64,000 nt of DNA from Limonium bicolor (taxonomy: Eukaryota > Streptophyta > Magnoliopsida > Caryophyllales > Plumbaginaceae), in contig CM041781.1 of NCBI GenBank assembly GCA_023374045.1, forward strand, positions 139,740,982 through 139,804,981. Direction: 5' to 3'. Below the pieces are notes generated by a model. It saw only the letters and a program-made list of their open reading frames with translations. It was not told where the DNA came from and searched no databases. A program made the position numbers and the translations under genes. Below, piece by piece: positions 12,128 through 23,682 of this stretch. Each line of letters begins with the position of its first letter. The first letter of the stretch is position 1.

Positions 12128-12420
12128 AGGCCAAAGTAATGAGTATTGAGTATTGCGTACGCATGAGTAAAGTAATGAGTATCGAGTAAGAAGCAAGTAT
12201 GAGTATGTAATGAGTACCGAGTATTGAGTACGTATGAGTAAGTATCGAGTATTGAGTATGTAAGAGTAAGTATGGAGAATTGAGTAGTGAGTATGCACTA
12301 ATATAGTAACGAGTACAGAGTAAGGATCGTGTACGAGTAAGGTATTGAACATGGAGTGATGAGTATGTAAGAGTAAGGAGTAAGTATGAGTAGAGTAACG
12401 AATATCGAACACAGTACGAA
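12128..12420. repeat. Degenerate GAGTA/GAGTATTGAGTA minisatellite
   Basis: The stretch is dominated by variants of AGTATGAGTA, AATGAGTATTGAGTA and CGAGTA. The related solo LTR has its reverse complement near 30600-30890, and a shorter version lies in the LARD1 interior (8045-8100). The long open frames on the minus strand here come from this low-complexity composition. Confidence 0.6.
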
Positions 12421-12945
12421 GAGTAATGAATGTATAACAAATACGAATGGTTGACTATTGAGTTGTCTTCCTTAGTATGTATTGAACTAGTGTACTTATG
12501 TAGGTATCTTGGATTGTATTGTTGTAGTATGAGTATGTATGTATGCATGTAAAATGAACTCCATGTATATCCGACCCAAAGTAGTCGGCGTACCGCGGTT
12601 AGCACGCGGTATATGCGGATTTCATATGCAGCGTAAGCTGACCCCCTAGGGGGACCATTTTTAGTGTGCAGGTACCGAAGCCGTTCACCGTTCGAGAGAG
12701 TAGGACGGGGACTGCTACATAAGCATGGGTAGTTGAGAAAAGGGAATTGTATTTGTAACGTAGTATGAATTTGGACGTCTAAACTGTATCGGTAATGTAA
12801 GGGTTGTAGTATGCTCGGTATAGTAATGAATTGAAGTTGTAATTGAATTATGGATGAGTAAGCAATGGGAAGTATTGTATTATGTAGAGTGCTCGGTATG
12901 TTCATATTCATCAGACCGATAGTATGTAGTATTGTAATTCGCCTT

Positions 12946-12967
12946 GTTAGTCACGTGGGTGACTAAC
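12946..12967 (+). promoter_or_regulatory. GTGG-loop hairpin near LTR 3' end
   Basis: The arms GTTAGTCAC and GTGACTAAC are perfectly complementary around GTGG, 91 bp before the LTR end. The copies at 30143, 40800 and 61372 keep the fold, two of them with changed bases. Confidence 0.6.
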
Positions 12968-13789
12968 GGCATTGTACACCCGCCGTTGTGTAAGGAGTGT
13001 CCGCTGCGGAGGTAAGTATTTGTACAGTAATGACGGTATTAGCGGTAGGGGTGTTACAGAAGAGAGTTCGTTTTTATTTGTTTAAGTGTGGAGAGTAATG
13101 AGTGGTAAAAGCATGTCCATGGTAATGTTGACTTTTGGAGTTTCTTTTTGCTTTTCATCTTTTGTTCCTCTTCACATTGCCGTCCACACAAGGGGAGAAA
13201 GTAAGTTTTTTTTGTAATTGTTGAAAACTTATAATATAAAGGTGTTACATGCTATGTTCTTGGACTTGTTTCAAGTGTGAGGTTGTGACACATGTTGTTA
13301 GTTTGTCCTAAGGTGTATTTCTAAGTGGTTGTTGCACTTATAAATTATTTTGCCTATATAAAATGTGGTATATATTCTTATCACATTGTTTGTAATTTTA
13401 GTTCATGTATTAATGTGTTACATGTTACATCAATCTTAGGAGTTGTTTTCTCCTTATTAATGTTCCCACTTTAGTCCATTATTTTATGTGGAGTTTAGTG
13501 CTCCTTTTTGAAATATACATATTTGTTCATGTATGTATGTTTAGAGGTTATAACTTTACTTAATGAATTTGACTCATTCGCCTTTATCCTTGATGTTTAA
13601 TCTTTGATTAACTCTTTCATTTAATTATTTCCTTGTTATTTAAGGTAATTAATGTTTGGGGTATTTCAAGTCTCCTTACCCTTGCCCTGGAAACCTCCAT
13701 CTTGTCTTTTGGTTGAGATTAGGCTTCTTTACATTTGACCCCTCAACTGGTCTATTAGAGGGCCTCTTCTTCTTTCCTTCATGGAACTC

Positions 13790-14292
13790 CCTTCTTTCAT
13801 GCTGCACCATCTCAATGTTAGCAACCTTCTCGTAAGCTTGTTGTAACGTTGAATTTTATTGCCTTAAACTCTTCATTAGGAACTAGGTTTGGAGTGAACC
13901 TAGCAAGTTCTAAAAACCATGTCCACTATTCAGCTACCGACATAGATTGTTGTTGAAGTATCAGGAATTCTTGTTGGTTTTTCTCCTGTAGATGATCCGG
14001 GTAAAAGTGAGTCCTCGTCAACGTTTTTAACTCCATCCATCCAAAACCAGGTTGTTGAAGACAACCCTCTTTTACAGCTCCTCACCTTTCTATCCTCAAG
14101 ACAGCCTAGTGCCTCAAAGACTTTTATCAAATTCCCGTAACCATCCCTCTAAAATCTGAGGATCTTCTTGCCCATGGAAGCTCTCGGGCTTCATCGCGGT
14201 TATCTGGCGCATGATATTATTCCTGTTCGCTTCTAGCTGCGTCATTGCTGCACCCATCGCTTGAGCCATCTCTTGGATATTAGCTGACATCT
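13790..14292 (-). pseudogene. gypsy Gag remnant
   Basis: On the minus strand an ATG at about 14292 opens a Gln- and Met-rich N-terminus (MAQAMGAAMTQL), followed by KPESFHGQEDPQILEGWLREF. This resembles the Gag core of element B (HLKPTVFAGEEDPVLLEDW). The frame then breaks and resumes one base off with VFEALGCLEDRKV, equivalent to IFDAVNCPEDRKV of element B. Beyond that only scrambled frames follow before the LTR. It lacks the rest of the capsid region and the zinc knuckle. It is non-functional. Confidence 0.65.
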
Positions 14293-14493
14293 AATCTTGG
14301 CAACACAAATGTTTCTTAGCTCATAGTACTAACACATACCTATTTTCCTCAAATAATAATCAAGCATATATGAGTACTATACTCCACATTGTTGTAGGTT
14401 AGTTAACACAACAGGAGCAAAAACGTGCCTTACTCTCACAACCCCGTATATCCCATCCTAATTTCATTTTTAATCATTATCAAGAGTGTCCTT

Positions 14494-14505
14494 GCTCTGA
14501 TACCA
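14494..14505 (-). promoter_or_regulatory. Primer-binding site (initiator Met tRNA)
   Basis: On the minus strand it reads TGGTATCAGAGC, the standard plant Met-tRNA primer site, three bases inside the LTR end TGTAACACC. Confidence 0.85.
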
Positions 14506-14508
14506 CTT

Positions 14509-15910
14509 TGTAACACCTCTAATTTACTAAACCATAGTATGATAACAAACTTACTCGAGTTAATAAAGCGGAAGCATGTGTCTTATAGGGCGTTACCGCC
14601 ACATTCACAAACTTTGTGAATGCTTAGGCTTAACTTACAACAAAACAAAATTGGTACTACATTGGTTAAAGGATAACCTAATACATTAAACTGAAAACCA
14701 AAAGAGAGTTAAGTGATGGTCTTATAGCCCAAAATCCCACACTCTCGAATATCTCCACCACTAAGGAGAAGCTTCTTCATCATCTGTTTCCATTCATACA
14801 ATCACAGAGAAAAGGCCACAGGGCATAAAGCCAAAAAGTCAGCAGAGCTGAGTAAAATTAAAGATACCATCAAAAAATAGCTTAGTAAAGTAATTGATGG
14901 TATATACACAGGCTTTACTCAACTAATAGACCAAGCATTAACAATAAAGCATCCAAACATGAATAAGTACATGTTAACCAATTCTTATATCTTTCTTAGT
15001 CACCAAATTCTCCATTTCTGCTTTAATCAGTTCAACGGACGAATCCCGATCATTTAGGCGATCCAACCTATCCCAAACGCATTCTAGACCCTAAAAGACG
15101 TGCACACCACTATAGTACTTTAAACTATAGTGTAAGAAACCATGAAGTGTCCCATGGAGCCCAAGGCATACCATGAGTTCAACAGATCATAAGGAGGCAG
15201 TTACTGCCCAAGTTCCATATATGGCCATCTTTTAACAATCCATTCCATTGAGTTACTCATTGAATCATGATTAACCTAAGTATAACAATTCCAAGTATAA
15301 CAAGACTCAAAAGTCAAGTTACTTAACAGAGTCTATATCATAATCTCTTATACACAAGAAACATACAAAAATCAAAACAACACTTAAGGAAAGGTTAAAA
15401 TCACATAACTTTCCAAGGCGCCTTCGGCCGGATCTCACACCAATACACATATTAGCTTTGCAATTAAAACAACCATAAATCTTACCTCAAGACCAAGTCT
15501 TGAACAATCAAAGAAATCATATCCGTTTCAGTTTTGTTATTAACTATCTTATCCAGATTAGCTCAGCACCTAATTCAATCATGGATTACAACTTGAAACA
15601 AACCCTAATTGGTTCCTAACACTTTCTGTAATGACAACACAAGATTAACCAGAATAGATTAGGAGAACGCAGTAGGTAGAAAGGGGTAACAAGATCATCA
15701 AGCTTAGTAGAAATCACTTCAATGGCAGGAGTAGGGACAAATGGGCTTTTTTGTTTTGGAGCCATTTTCGGAAAAGATGGAGGTTCAAGAGTGAAATTCA
15801 AGCAGAAGATTGCGAAAGCAAAGCAAGAGCGAGAGCAAAGAAGTTACGAAGAAGATCAGAGAAGTTTGAAAGCAAGAGCAAGCAGGAGTAAGAAAATTGG
15901 AAAGTCGCGC
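14509..15910 (-). repeat. 5' LTR of the decayed minus-strand gypsy element, outer end not located
   Basis: It starts TGTAACACCTCTAATTTAC next to the primer-binding site. A hairpin with arms CATTCACA/TGTGAATG lies near 14600 in the context TACCGCCA...GCTTAGGCT. The element B LTR has a different hairpin in the same context near 25495 (arms ATCCAA/TTGGAT). The expected outer end GGGTATTTCA was not found, so the right limit is a guess. Small open frames near 15616-16013 show no recognised content. Confidence 0.45.
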
Positions 15911-16980
15911 CTTTTAAAAGAATAAGAAGTTTAAATGGTGGAAGAGACAATAACCGTTCGCATTCTTTCAACCTTTTCCATCTGGACTTTCTTTTAAAAA
16001 GAAAAGTACACAAAAGAAGGAGCCAGAATAAGTTGAAGCAACGGTGTTTTGAAGAAGCATTTTCAGAAGCACTTTTTCTAGAAGATGCCGGAAGAAAATT
16101 TTCTAGTGGGGTTCAATGGCACAGCAAAAAGTAGTCCTCTCATATTTTTTAGAAGTTCATTTTCTTCTTAGGAACAAAGAAAAAATAACTTGTGGAGCTA
16201 GGAGGTATGAAAGAAAAAAGAGAAACATCAAAGTATAGAATGTAATTTTTTAACTTTTTTCCAGATTAAGTTCTATTTTTTATCCTAAAAAGCAGAACTT
16301 ACGGAGTTAATGTAACGGTATAATAGAAGGGGGTAACGAAAGTACAAGCTATGTCCTACCGGAAACCTATTACTGAAAGCCTGTTCCAGAAGATATTACT
16401 GGAAGAACGGTGCTAATTACCAAAAGAGAGATATTGTATTGGATGATCTAGAAGTTTCCCTTTAAAGCAAGTTGCCAAGTTGCATGACAGACTGTATAAA
16501 TAGGGGAACTAACAAGAGAGTTACAGTGTAAAAGAGACTGAGGGAGCTTTTTCTCAAGAGGCCTATAAATAGAGAGCATAGGATACTTAGAAAGGGATCA
16601 AATTCTGGGGGAGAGAGAAAACCGGGTCCAAAGTTGGATTTTGAGAGTTGAGAGCTATTTGCTTTGAATCATCAATAAAGATACCGTCATCAACAGTGGT
16701 TATAGGCCACATTAGCTGAACCACTATAAATCTGGAGTTATTTATTTATCTACTTTACGTTCAAACCCAAAGTAAATGGGAAATACAATCTCTTTACCTA
16801 AACAATCACATAAGATGCACTCAAGAACACAAAAAAAACCAAGAACATCAAGAACACGGAGGATGAAGAAGATCTTAACAAGGAATTCGGTGAAAAGCTT
16901 AGATTGAGTCCCCTAGATCCTAGATCTAAGGTTTTCTCCCTTCTAGACAAGATCTTAAGGGGGGCTGGGATTTAAACTCC
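15911..16980. other. Non-coding, possible copia-type LTR/leader fragment
   Basis: There is no gene. Two TATA-box-like TATAAATAG motifs (near 16497 and 16562), an AATAAAG signal and a purine tract AAGGGGGGCTGGGA (near 16957) give the region the look of a retrotransposon promoter, leader and polypurine tract on the plus strand. No paired terminal repeat was recognised. Confidence 0.3.
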
Positions 16981-16981
16981 G

Positions 16982-17962
16982 TCAGCGATGAAGGTCATTT
17001 TCTAAATGGGATCTAGTTACCTCATTGTCATAAATCATGGAGTGATTTTGATTATGTGCCATGAGACAGATTAGCTCGTTTGACTCTGTGTTTGGATCGT
17101 CAATGTATGAGTCACCCTTGGGCCCTTCCAAACTAATTTTTGAGATGTGGGCACTCCTGCTTGAAATGTCCACGCTTGTTGTTGTTGAAACAAGTGACAG
17201 AGTTCTGTACTTGTTTGGTAGAGTTATTGAAAGAGCGACTCTGTTTGTTGGTTGATTCAGCATGAACTTACATAAGTTTTTTACTATGAGAACAAAGTCT
17301 TCCACAGTTTCTACAACACTTTCCACCACTATAATATCAACTAACTCAGCCTTTGCTTGCCGAATTAGATTGTCAGCAAGATAAGCTCCATCTTGACCGC
17401 TATCGGGAGACTAAATTCTGGCAGTTCCACTTGGATAGGTCTTTGGATGCCTTGGTAGAGATCACGGTTTATGCCAATTCTTCTCTAAGACTATCAAACA
17501 ACTTGTGTGAGACACTCTCGCCGTCCACTAAAATGTTGATTTCTGCAAGGTAGTAGCTAGTAGATAAAATCGATCAAGGACGTCCTCTAACGACTCACCT
17601 CGTTTTTTGAGAAGTTTCTCGTAATTCATTCTAAGCTCTTGTGCCTTGCACTTTTTCAGCTCAGTGACTCCTTCATAAGTAGCTTATAGAAGGATCCAGA
17701 TCTCGTTGGATGTCTTGCAATGATTGACTCTCCTTTGTTTTGGAATTGAGAGACATGTGTAAATAGCTCGGGATGCTTGACGATTCTGTTCATAACGCTT
17801 TCAATCTGTAGACGTCCACTTAGAACGATTTGAAGGTATAGTCACGTATCCGTGAATGACAATCTCAAACAATTTTGAGTTGATTGAATCAATGTGCTGC
17901 TCGATCTTGTTCTTCCAGTGGTCATAGTTTGTGGAAGTGAGTATGGGATGCTTGAAATGCAT
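16982..17962 (-). pseudogene. Ty1/copia-type Gag (UBN2-like) remnant
   Basis: On the minus strand an ATG at 17962 begins MHFKHPILTSTNYDHWKNK; the TNYxxW motif is typical of the N-terminus of copia Gag proteins. Later fragments read IWILL, then ATYEGVTELKKCKAQELRMNY and GESLEDVLDRF, in the usual order of the UBN2/gag family. Several in-frame stops interrupt it. The part left of 17340 is open but not clearly assignable. It lies just downstream of a primer-binding site (18028-18039), as expected for a 5' gag. Protease, integrase and RT are missing. Confidence 0.65.
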
Positions 17963-18027
17963 CTTATTGTTCTGATTAGTGAAAGATCTACGATTGTGTC
18001 ATGGTTGGGTTGTCAGCTAAAAATTTG

Positions 18028-18039
18028 GCTCTAATACCA
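18028..18039 (-). promoter_or_regulatory. Primer-binding site of copia-like element
   Basis: The minus strand reads TGGTATTAGAGC, a one-base variant of the Met-tRNA primer site, two bases from the LTR edge at 18042. Confidence 0.7.
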
Positions 18040-18041
18040 CG

Positions 18042-18706
18042 TGTACCATAAAGCTAACTTAATCATGACTTAGGAACAGAAGGAGTCAATCGACACAAAG
18101 AAGTAAACAATATAAGTTTTATTACTTTTCAAAACAAAAGAACACACACTGCCCACTAAGTATAGGGGATCTACTTAGTGAAACCTCACTCACTTATCAT
18201 ATAGAATCTCTAGTCAGTAGAATGACAAATGCAGTAAGTCTAGGAACACCCTAGAATACTTTGTCGATAAAGCGCTAACTAACTTAAACTAACAACTAAT
18301 ACCTTCTCTCAATTACAACACAAAGCTTTCTTTTTAATATTCAAAAACTAATCTCAGGAAAACATAGTTGTCTAAATGGAACAGACTACCTTTCATAATA
18401 ACTTCACTTTAAGACATCATGAAAGTAGATTTCCACATTTTTAGATAAAAACGTTCAACTCCATAAATTTCGGTCTTGATGTAATAAATTCACTAAGCAT
18501 TCTTAAGTTTATGAAAATTATGTCCCAAGAAGTTGACTAATGCTTGTTACTTGATAACCAAAGCTCCTTTATTTTCACAATCTAATCGGCTCAGTCGTCA
18601 TCTTGTTCACTGTTTGACTCCTTCGATGACTATATTTATCGTTGTACTCATTAGCTCATCAAATAGCCTTGGTTTACAAAGGACTCAACACTTTCATGTT
18701 CCAACA
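18042..18706 (-). repeat. Probable copia-like 5' LTR
   Basis: On the minus strand it would start TGTTGGAAC (plus GTTCCAACA, 18698-18706), a frequent copia LTR start, and end ...GGTACA next to the primer-binding site. The length of about 665 bp is normal for copia. No second copy was found, since the element is truncated. Confidence 0.5.
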
Positions 18707-19287
18707 ATTGAATAGAGCATGTTATTGTTATGCGTGACATCATCGAGATCAAAGCTCTTATACCAGTTGATACGACTCAAGATGTATCACCCTCTACAAT
18801 CCTCCAAAGAGGCCTAATCTCTTCACTTAATTCATCAATACCAACTCCTAATACTGACCATCCATGCAGAACACAATTACCCCTAAGGCCCCAACTTACC
18901 CCTAGTCCTAACACATACCACTGCCACTCTTGCAATTTTCATAAATTAAACTCGGGAAGTTGAAGTTATCTAAACACATTCACAGAAAGCTGCAAAAACA
19001 ACAAAATAACAAACTTTCTACAAGCTACTACAGCTGCTGACTCCAAACTCAATGTCTTCGCTTCAGTTATTCATTCTTCTAAGACAAAAGATGGTGCTGA
19101 AAGACAATGTTTGAATAAAAAAAAGTTTAAAAAAATGTTGCAGGAAGAATTGGAAGAATCGTGTTAAGTCTGCCATGGTAAGATAAAGAGAGAGGTCCAG
19201 AGAAATGGTGGCGCCTGCATCAACCTGGAAAAGGAAGTAGCTTATTTCCCAGTGACACATTAGCTTGTTAGCCGCTAAACGATTTGG
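18707..19287. other. Intergenic / TruB gene 3' side
   Basis: There are no credible coding frames. The part next to 19288 would hold the 3' UTR and polyadenylation region of the minus-strand TruB-family gene. A T-rich run on the minus side near 19115-19135 is visible, but no polyadenylation site could be fixed. Confidence 0.35.
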
Positions 19288-22200
19288 CTACAGGTATCCC
19301 TTTGCAATCTCTTCCTCTAGTTCGTGGAACTCAAAGGCGTCGTCTGCACTATATTCCCCTGAAACAATTGTTCCACGAAAAGTCATGATTTAGTTTCCAA
19401 CTCCACAAAGCAAAATATGTTTCATTTGAATTACATCGTCCAATAGACCTCCAGTATCAGAAATAATGGATTTTCATATTATGGGGCTTCAACAAACAAA
19501 TAAACTTTCAAGATTAGGCACCAGCTGCTGCACACATATTAGGCTGTACGAGGGCTTGAGAGAGGGCTGCATACCAATAGATTCTCTGCGTAGAGCAGTC
19601 AGATGAGCACAACTGCACGTTGAGGGGGGAAAACACATTCATCGTATGAACTAATTGAAGAGAGCCATTTCACAGTTGCAAATCATCATAAATGTTTTTT
19701 ATATAATCAAATCTACTTTAGGTCTATACCTTCCAAGGGCCTTTCCAAAATCTGCGCACAGCGCCCTTATATATGTCCCTTTAGAGCATATGACCCGAAA
19801 AATCAAGTTCTGTCGGTCTTCCAAGCTACGCTCAATCTCGAACTGAAAAATTGAAATTCGTCTTGGTGAAAGTTCCATGCTTTCTCCTCTCCTTGCCTTC
19901 TCATACATTCTTTCGCCCCCAACCTGCAGAATTAATAGATTATGTTAATGCTAGAGCAGCTGATTCCACCAGTTATTTGTAACTCCAACCATAACAATGA
20001 AGGGGAGGTCAAGATCAGATACTCAAAGCTAAGGTTCAAGTTCTTCCTATGAATATGGTCTTTGCATCCGTCTAACAGTCTCATCATTGTATACACACTC
20101 TTTGGGGAGAAAGAACTTTGCTTCTATTCTAATTTCCAAGACTCACTAATATCATGTTCATAGCTTTTTCTATCACTGTCACTGAGTTACTCTACATTTC
20201 ATGTCATTTCCATATACTTCAGAAGAAGAAATGTTCAGTGAGGGAGGAGCTCTACTCATGTCTTGTCTAGGCATTACCTTAATCGCAGAGAACATTGGAG
20301 GAACTTGCCATATCTCCCCAAGGTAAGATGCAGCTACTTTCTGAACTTCAGCATCTTTTATAAATTCCCATGGTTCACGTTGGATGACCTGAAACAAGAT
20401 GGCAAGGTTTATTCAAAAGAAAATAATGACAACACATATTTTATATTTTGAGTAAAAAATATAACAACTAATCAACAATGACGCATTTGTTCATTTTTTG
20501 AGTTACAGATCAACCAAGAAACTAGCAAGTACGGGATAGCAAAACATAAGAATTCAAAGTTACATTCCACAGAACTCGATCAGTCAAGCACAAAAACCAC
20601 CAACAAGCTCAAGCCTCTTCAACTTTATAGAGATCTATAGAACCATGAAATAAGAAGTAGCAAGACTTGCAACTGGTGACCAAGATTGAAAAAGTTTGCC
20701 CCAACATCACAGCTGCATTAAATTTTTTATCAAAAGAACACACACCGGTGAATCTGCATCCCATGTTGAAGTTGCCTCCCCAAGGCGAAAGACTCCTGTG
20801 TAACCCTTAACCATACCTTGATATCTACATTGACAAAATGATCAGAATGCAGCACATTCATTAGATCAAAATCCTGCCATTAATTAGGACCAGAACACAA
20901 AACCCAGGTGCAGTAGGTAAAAAGTGAAACAACATAGCCATTTGGACAAACCTATCTATGATCTTAGTCGCTTTTCCAACACAAACAATCAGCAGACCAG
21001 TTGCCATGGGATCAAGAGTTCCAGCATGTCCAACCTGCAATCTTGAATTTAGAAAGACAAAACAAATTCAAGCCAAAACACAAACTTCCATGTGAATAAG
21101 AATTAGGAATTGAGAAGAGATGTACCTTTTTCACTTTTACCAAGCGGCGGAGCTTCCCACAGACTGTAAAAGAAGTCCAGCCTGCATGGTAAGAGTTCAG
21201 ATCAGAAAGAAATCACATAAAATAGCACTGGCAAATCACAGCTGGAAGCCTAACAAAATAATACTATATGAAATGGAACTGAGAAGAATACAATCATAGA
21301 AGAGGGAGTTTTCAATTCTATCGTAGGAGGACCTAACACTTAAACCCTCTCATTTGCTCTTTGGCGGCCACAACTTCAAAACCAACGTTTTGTAGAAGAG
21401 GGTAATCAGGGCAGCTCAATTACTGCATCATACTTACCAAAGACATTCTAACAAGAATATTTATATGCAACACGTCGCTAATGCTGATTTTTGCTAAAAT
21501 GTATACTGAGCTTGAAGTAGTTCATCACTCAGTTTCGTCAAGTCTGAAGAATCGTATGCATCAGCACTATATATGATACCTAAAAATATCAAATACTCCC
21601 GCTCATAAAATAGTGTTGAAAATGTTACTCAATTGGCCCCTTTAATCAACGACGTATTACCTTTCGGTTTGTTAATCAGCACAACATTTCCGCCCGGGCT
21701 ATCCCATGTTGGAGGGAGACCGTTACTTCTAGAAGCAAGGAAAGGTTCTAGGTTACCAACCTCAGCATTTTTATTGGGGACTTTCTTCAAACAGTTGAAG
21801 AACTCCTCCACCTTCTTCTCCGAAATCTCTTTACCACCACTCTTGCGGTCACCGCTCTTTTCAAAAAAGATCAAACCTTTATCATCCTCCCCTGTCCCCT
21901 TTCCACCATCACCATCACCACCACCGCCACCACCACCAGCTCCATCTGTCATCCTCCCGAACATTAGCACGTTCTTTTCTCGCCGTTTCTTCGAATACTC
22001 ATTCGTTCGTACTCAATTCCCCAGGTTGTAAAAAAGCCTTATCCAAACACTGCTCAGGGAAATACTTCTTCTCAAGATGATAAACCATTTTGTAATGCTT
22101 ATCCTTCTCCCACGGATAAGCAAACGTATCGTAAAAATACAGCTCCTCCTCTCTCTTATGCAGTGTCTTTAGCTCAACAAACTCGGGCTTCAACTCCACA

Positions 22201-22745
22201 AACCCATCTCCTGTGCTACTCCTACTCTCGTCCTCTGAATCAGTGCCGTACATCCTCTGCCTCTTCTTATTGTAATACTTCCTTTTCGCCTTATCCATAG
22301 CGGTGTACTCAGAGCTCGGTTTGCCGATCGACCTCTCGGTTTCCTTACGCGCCAATTTTTTATCGACCCAGTCCTCGAAGCTGAGTTCCGCAGCTAGCTC
22401 GGATGAGGACGGCTCATGTTCGGGTTGATCTAACTCGGACTCGGCCGAATCCGTGAGATTTGAATTGAGGGGTTTGTGGCCGCGCCGGCGGCGGGTGGTC
22501 GTGTGGTGTTGTGTTTGATGTGCTGGCCGGTGGTGTATGAGCTCGTACTGGAGTGGATATGGAGTTGCGGGAGCGGTAGAAAAGGGAGAGTTTTGTGGAA
22601 GGGTGACAAGAAGGAAAGGGTGTACGGGAACGCCATTGTTAGGCTTTCGAGAAAGGAGTATGGGGACGGTTCTGGCGAGCGAGAGTGCGCGTGAGGGGCG
22701 AAGGAAAAGGAGTGAAATATGAGGGAATGAGAAGGTTTTCGCCAT
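19288..22745 (-). CDS. TruB-family tRNA pseudouridine synthase, nine exons
   Basis: It isomerises uridine to pseudouridine in tRNA (U55-type), probably in an organelle. Exons, read leftward: 22745-about 22005, about 21990-21661, 21181-21126, 21034-20952, 20824-20746, 20388-20278, 19923-19730, 19612-19575, 19358-19288; exons 2-9 join in frame at GT-AG borders. Exon 1 has an Arg-rich, acid-poor start ([20 protein letters not shown]), a likely mitochondrial or plastid signal, then a charged plant extension. The catalytic core holds [19 protein letters not shown] with the nucleophilic Asp at 21013-21011, [45 protein letters not shown] and [11 protein letters not shown], and ends KGYL before TAG. 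The exon 1/exon 2 join is one base out of frame (stop at 22001-21999), so this may be a frameshift, an assembly error or an unusual short intron. The full product would be about 570 residues. The family call is firm. Confidence 0.9.
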
Positions 22746-22879
22746 TGCGTGTGCTTCCTCGCTTCACATTCCGTGTTCCGGCCGCTACAAAGCATTCTGC
22801 TACCTGGATACCATCGAAAACGCTATGTTGTTTTGGTCTGGCTGTTTTGTGGTTGTTTTATATGTGGCAGTAGAACGTA

Positions 22880-22905
22880 GGACCCACGTGGGTCCCACGT
22901 GGGGA
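22880..22905 (-). promoter_or_regulatory. Tandem G-box / TCP-site promoter element of the TruB gene
   Basis: Two CACGTG cores lie 11 bp apart at 22885-22890 and 22896-22901. They overlap GTGGGTCC (22888-22895) and GGTCCCAC (22891-22898), which fit the TCP class I (site II) consensus GGNCCCAC in both orientations. The cluster is about 140-155 bp upstream of the start codon at 22745. Site II elements are typical of plant genes for translation and organelle functions. Confidence 0.55.
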
Positions 22906-23682
22906 CCACTCCCAAAACAGTCATGAAAGAGCGTCCTCCGAACGAAGCCTATACGGTTAGTTTGTTAACATATCTCTGGTTATCAGGTCATTTTAACATT
23001 CTTTCTCCACGAAGAAAAACTGAAATATACCAACTCTCCAAAATCAATCATTTTTTACTCCATTCAAAATTGTACAGTTTGTATGATGTAAAAGTACATG
23101 ATTTATAAGTTTTTTGTACAGTTTAATAAGTTAGTATGTATATCTAATAGAATTTCAATAATATTATAATTCAATGTATAACTTTACATATACATCCTTA
23201 CAGTTTATATCTACTAAATATATAGTTTTATAGAACAAATGTACATGTATGTAGCCATCTATATCTACATTTGGATGTAACCAAGAAATTACCCTCCAAA
23301 ATAATTCTGATTATTAACCTCCAAGAAATTATTTCACTTAAGCCACGAGACCCCTATAACTACTAAAGGCATCTATTGAAGAGAGAATTTCTTCAGAAAT
23401 CGATATGAAATACGTTTACAACACTTAGTAAGCTTTCTAAGTGTTGGAGCATCAGTATTGATCAACACACAACTTGTACATATTATCAACTTCCACACAA
23501 TCATTTTACTCAACACCTGTTAGTAATCAACAACTTCAACACAAACATAACATAACAGAAAGAAAAAAAAATTGAAACATAAATCAATGATAATAGTTTA
23601 CAAGATAAAATGCATAAACGATAATTATACAATCTCTAACTCTAGTTGTTTACCAAATGTAACAAAATACATAGCTACATCA
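22906..23682. other. AT-rich intergenic stretch
   Basis: No gene or repeat with recognisable ends is seen. The sequence is strongly AT-rich with short open frames of random appearance. Confidence 0.6.

Larger units (their letters stand above)
3635..13058 (+). mobile_element. LARD1: non-coding LTR retrotransposon with long LTRs
   Basis: A truncated 5' LTR (3635-4432) and a full 3' LTR (8484-13058, 4575 bp) flank about 4.05 kb without any retroviral-type coding sequence. By eye the two LTR copies differ at roughly eight to ten places over about 795 bp, so the insertion is recent. A polypurine tract abuts the 3' LTR. The rest of the 5' LTR, the primer-binding site and about 1 kb of leader appear to have been lost in one deletion near 4432; the equivalents exist in LARD2. 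Long LTRs around a non-coding core match the LARD class (large retrotransposon derivatives), which depend on proteins from autonomous relatives. No clear target-site duplication remains. Confidence 0.7.
8484..13058 (+). repeat. LARD1 3' LTR, 4575 bp
   Basis: It runs from TGAAATACCCCGAAC to GGGGTGTTACA. It contains a CT/CA microsatellite near 9035-9058, an inverted-repeat array (10668-10994) followed by an A tract and an AT microsatellite, a GAGTA-rich stretch (12128-12420), and a GTGG-loop hairpin 91 bp from its end. The solo LTR at 30041-34269, in the opposite orientation, belongs to the same family. No protein-coding frame is credible; the open frames on both strands come from low-complexity sequence. 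Confidence 0.75.
13059..14505 (-). mobile_element. Decayed minus-strand gypsy element: LTR end, gag remnant, PBS
   Basis: Reading leftward from the primer-binding site (14494-14505) there is a gag remnant (about 13790-14292) and then an LTR start, TGAAATACCCC on the minus strand, whose first base is at plus position 13668. All of pol is missing, so most of the internal region has been deleted. Left of 13248 the sequence is of mixed origin; a plus-strand LTR-like end GGTGTTACA lies near 13247. The layout matches element B in miniature. Confidence 0.55.

Noticed and set aside
11840..12911. Minus-strand open frames of 190 and 310 codons
   Set aside because: They overlap in two frames and consist of Tyr/Ser/Thr/Leu repeats from the AGTATGAGTA minisatellite; the length is an artefact of low complexity.
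3590..13180. Possible target-site duplication of LARD1 from similar flanks
   Set aside because: The similarity is spread over about 50 bp and is imperfect, not a 5-bp direct repeat, and the 5' LTR start is damaged; no duplication can be claimed.
14494..14505. tRNA-like 12-mers (also at 36690, 40920, 61491)
   Set aside because: They are only the 12 bases complementary to the Met-tRNA 3' end, placed next to LTRs: primer-binding sites and not tRNA genes.
21633..22031. 132-codon plus-strand frame with poly-Pro
   Set aside because: It is antisense to TruB exon 2, whose poly-Gly codons read as Pro on the other strand.
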